From NCBI RefSeq assembly GCF_001435315.1, contig NZ_AZGK01000002.1:76763-140762 (forward strand): a DNA stretch of 64,000 bases, given 5' to 3'. Below the pieces are notes generated by a model. It saw only the letters and a list, made by a program, of their open reading frames with translations, was not told the DNA's origin and ran no database searches. Origin of the DNA: Lentilactobacillus parabuchneri DSM 5707 = NBRC 107865 (GTDB taxonomy: Bacteria; Bacillota; Bacilli; Lactobacillales; Lactobacillaceae). The position numbers were made by a program, and so were the translations under genes. This document shows positions 62,240 to 64,000 of this stretch, in pieces (within the stretch, counting starts at the first letter, position 1; every line of letters begins with the position of its first letter).

Positions 62240-64000
62240 ATGTGTAATTTCAAGAGATGGCTTTATGTAGGCTTTTGTTCACTTTTATGTATCATAATGA
62301 GCTGGTTAATGCTAGGCACACTGGCCCAAGCATCAACGACTGGCTTAGGTACCTTTTCAGCTGTTGAACAGACACCTCTCCAAACAGGATTTCAGACGGT
62401 CACACTCACCCCAGCAAACGATTCAAATACGCTGAAAACAAATGGTGGTGTTTTTCCAGACGAATCGACTCTGGCCATCAAATTTATGGATGGTGATCAA
62501 CTGGTTGGCACAAAGACTTACACTCATGGCACCAACGCAAATGTTAACCTGATTATTAACAGCTGGATTCCCGATAACTACCAATTTAACTATGCCAACA
62601 TTACTCCTGAACCTAATCAATTCGTTTACCTGAACGGAAATGAAGTTCATGTTTGGACGAACGTTTTCGATCAGACTGTCATTATCAATGTCTTACCAAT
62701 TGCGCCACAAAAAACGACGATTTCGGTTCATTATGTTGATGAATCCGGAAGTCCAATTTCCGGGATTACTTCCAAAAGTTTTACCCAAGAAGTGAACAGC
62801 AGCTACGATGTTTCAGGTGCTGATTTTAAGCCTGTCATTCCAGGCTACACGTTGGACACCTCTAAGTTGCCGACAAATGCAACTGGAATCGTTGGCACAA
62901 CTCCTATCTCAGTCACCTATGTCTACCGGAAAAATCCGGTGATTGCCCAGCCGGTGACCGTTAAATACGTTGACGAAAATCATCAGCCAATTGCCGATGA
63001 TCAGATCATCACCGGCTATGTTGGCGATAGCTATAATGCCGCAGAGACACCGTACAAAGTCGATACGCTCACAAGCCACAATAATATCTATCAGTTAGTC
63101 ACGACGCAGTTGCCAACGAACGCAACGGGACTACTGGGCAATGAGGCAATCACGGTCACCTACGTTTACCGAAAAGTGGCGACTACCGCAGACAACGCCA
63201 CCGTAATCGTAAATTACGTTGATCGCGACAGCCATTTAATGATTAAAAACAGTCAATCGATTAGTGGAAAAGTTGGTGACCCATACCAGGCCACTGGGAA
63301 CTATCAGCCCAGCACTATTGTCTACAAGGGCGATACGTATACGTTAGATACTAACCAGTTACCCGTTAATGTCACGGGAACTTTTAGCGATAGCACTCAA
63401 TTTGTGACTTATTACTATTTCAAGAAACAAACGCCGACCCCACCGAACCCCAATCCGGAACCAACACCGAATCCACAACCGACACCCAGTCCAGCGCCCG
63501 ATTCAGGGGGCGGAACAATCACCAATCCCAATGAAATTGTTTCACGTGGAACAGTCGTTTACGCAATCAATCGGATCTATCTCTACCAAAACCCAACTTT
63601 TAAAATTAACCAACGAACCGTTAGATACGTCAAAAAACCACGCATTTATCGACCAATGTTTGTCGTAACCGGCTACGGCAAATCAACAAGTGGCCGCCTT
63701 CGATACAAAGTCCGCGATGTTAATCACCTGAGTAAAACACGCTATAAGACCGGCTATATCACGACGCAAGCAACACATGTGGCACCGGTCTATTATCAGA
63801 AGTTGCATACGGCCATTTCCGTTATCAACCCAAATGGTGTCAATTCATATGTGTACAAGAATCTAACCGGCAAGGTTAAAAATTATAAACAGGGAACCGT
63901 CTTAAAAATCGACGGAATAGTTCAACATCGTCTGACTACCCGGTTTGTCCTCCGTAATGGGAAATTCATAACGGCAAATCGTAAATTAGTTCAATTAAGA
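62240..64000 (+). CDS. MucBP-repeat, DUF5776-containing surface protein (partial, 3' end outside window)
   Basis: Open for 587 codons from ATG 62240 (TTAATGGGGGTAACTA upstream) to the window edge. Signal peptide at about 1-35 (FKRWLYVGFCSLLC to QAST). A beta-rich N-terminal region covers about 36-150. Three MucBP modules follow at about 155-400, each of the form I/V-x-V-x-YVDE...G-x-P...T-YVYRK. Then comes a Pro-rich linker (PNPEPTPNPQPTPSPAP), and from about 435 DUF5776-type beta modules (AINRIYLYQNPTF, RYKVRDVNHLSKTRYKTGYIT), repeated at the end. Probably a mucus or cell-wall binding protein. No sorting motif before the edge. Confidence 0.88.
   Translation, partial: MCNFKRWLYVGFCSLLCIIMSWLMLGTLAQASTTGLGTFSAVEQTPLQTGFQTVTLTPANDSNTLKTNGGVFPDESTLAIKFMDGDQLVGTKTYTHGTNANVNLIINSWIPDNYQFNYANITPEPNQFVYLNGNEVHVWTNVFDQTVIINVLPIAPQKTTISVHYVDESGSPISGITSKSFTQEVNSSYDVSGADFKPVIPGYTLDTSKLPTNATGIVGTTPISVTYVYRKNPVIAQPVTVKYVDENHQPIADDQIITGYVGDSYNAAETPYKVDTLTSHNNIYQLVTTQLPTNATGLLGNEAITVTYVYRKVATTADNATVIVNYVDRDSHLMIKNSQSISGKVGDPYQATGNYQPSTIVYKGDTYTLDTNQLPVNVTGTFSDSTQFVTYYYFKKQTPTPPNPNPEPTPNPQPTPSPAPDSGGGTITNPNEIVSRGTVVYAINRIYLYQNPTFKINQRTVRYVKKPRIYRPMFVVTGYGKSTSGRLRYKVRDVNHLSKTRYKTGYITTQATHVAPVYYQKLHTAISVINPNGVNSYVYKNLTGKVKNYKQGTVLKIDGIVQHRLTTRFVLRNGKFITANRKLVQLR

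Overview
The window looks like chromosome from a heterofermentative lactic acid bacterium of the family Lactobacillaceae, most likely Lentilactobacillus (the buchneri/hilgardii/kefiri group). This is inferred from gene content and moderate GC, not from a marker gene. Pointers are an adenosylcobalamin-dependent class II ribonucleotide reductase with a PduO-type adenosyltransferase, a malolactic enzyme followed by fumarase, a D-lactate dehydrogenase-type enzyme, aminopeptidase C, three T-box leaders, LPXTG, MucBP and DUF5776 surface proteins, and a complete leuABCD operon. No rRNA, tRNA or CRISPR array was seen.

Layout. 1-400: tandem non-coding repeats and a terminator. 0.4-5.6 kb: membrane-anchored GDPD, PepC and a likely vitamin B6 salvage operon (kinase, UPF0340 protein, ECF S component). 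5.8-11 kb: YoaK-type membrane protein, T-box-controlled methionine synthase-like gene, an MFS exporter behind a translational-attenuator-like leader, and D-serine ammonia-lyase. 11-15.6 kb: lipoprotein, membrane and secreted unknowns, and a NatAB-like ABC exporter. 15.9-19.2 kb: an LPXTG fibro-slime adhesin. 19.3-24.7 kb: TenA with TPP riboswitch, a phosphoribosyltransferase, class II RNR with two NrdR-like boxes, three covarying hairpin repeats, and the cobalamin adenosyltransferase. 24.8-31.4 kb: D-2-hydroxyacid dehydrogenase, mleS-fumC, a DUF4143 ATPase with three operator-like repeats, and small membrane proteins. 31.5-37.8 kb: MFS transporter and leuABCD, preceded by a T-box and then a separate leucine leader-peptide attenuator. 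38.2-41.5 kb: zinc-independent S14 with a Zur-like box and a 38-residue protein, a CPBP protease, and a GntR/ABC operon. 41.6-44.4 kb: accessory scar with an S24-repressor/IS3 transposase chimera, a DUF805 protein and a deleted IS1182-type transposase. 44.5-53 kb: GyrI-like protein, acyl-CoA dehydrogenase-like enzyme, drug MFS, ASCH protein, a T-box-controlled aminotransferase/PanE pair and a GNAT enzyme. 52-56.6 kb: divergent mmuM/mmuP for S-methylmethionine use, and a TDT transporter opposite a LysR regulator. 56.6-62 kb: the homoserine/threonine pathway in two divergent operons (hom-aspartate kinase; thrC-thrB-ACT protein). 62.2-64 kb: a MucBP/DUF5776 surface protein running off the edge.

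The main theme is RNA-level control of amino-acid, vitamin and efflux genes. The two most interesting items are the leader-peptide/Shine-Dalgarno-sequestering hairpin in front of an MFS exporter at 8.23-8.44 kb, which has the architecture of antibiotic-inducible translational attenuators, and the double leader (T-box, then leucine peptide attenuator) in front of leuA at 37.1-37.8 kb.
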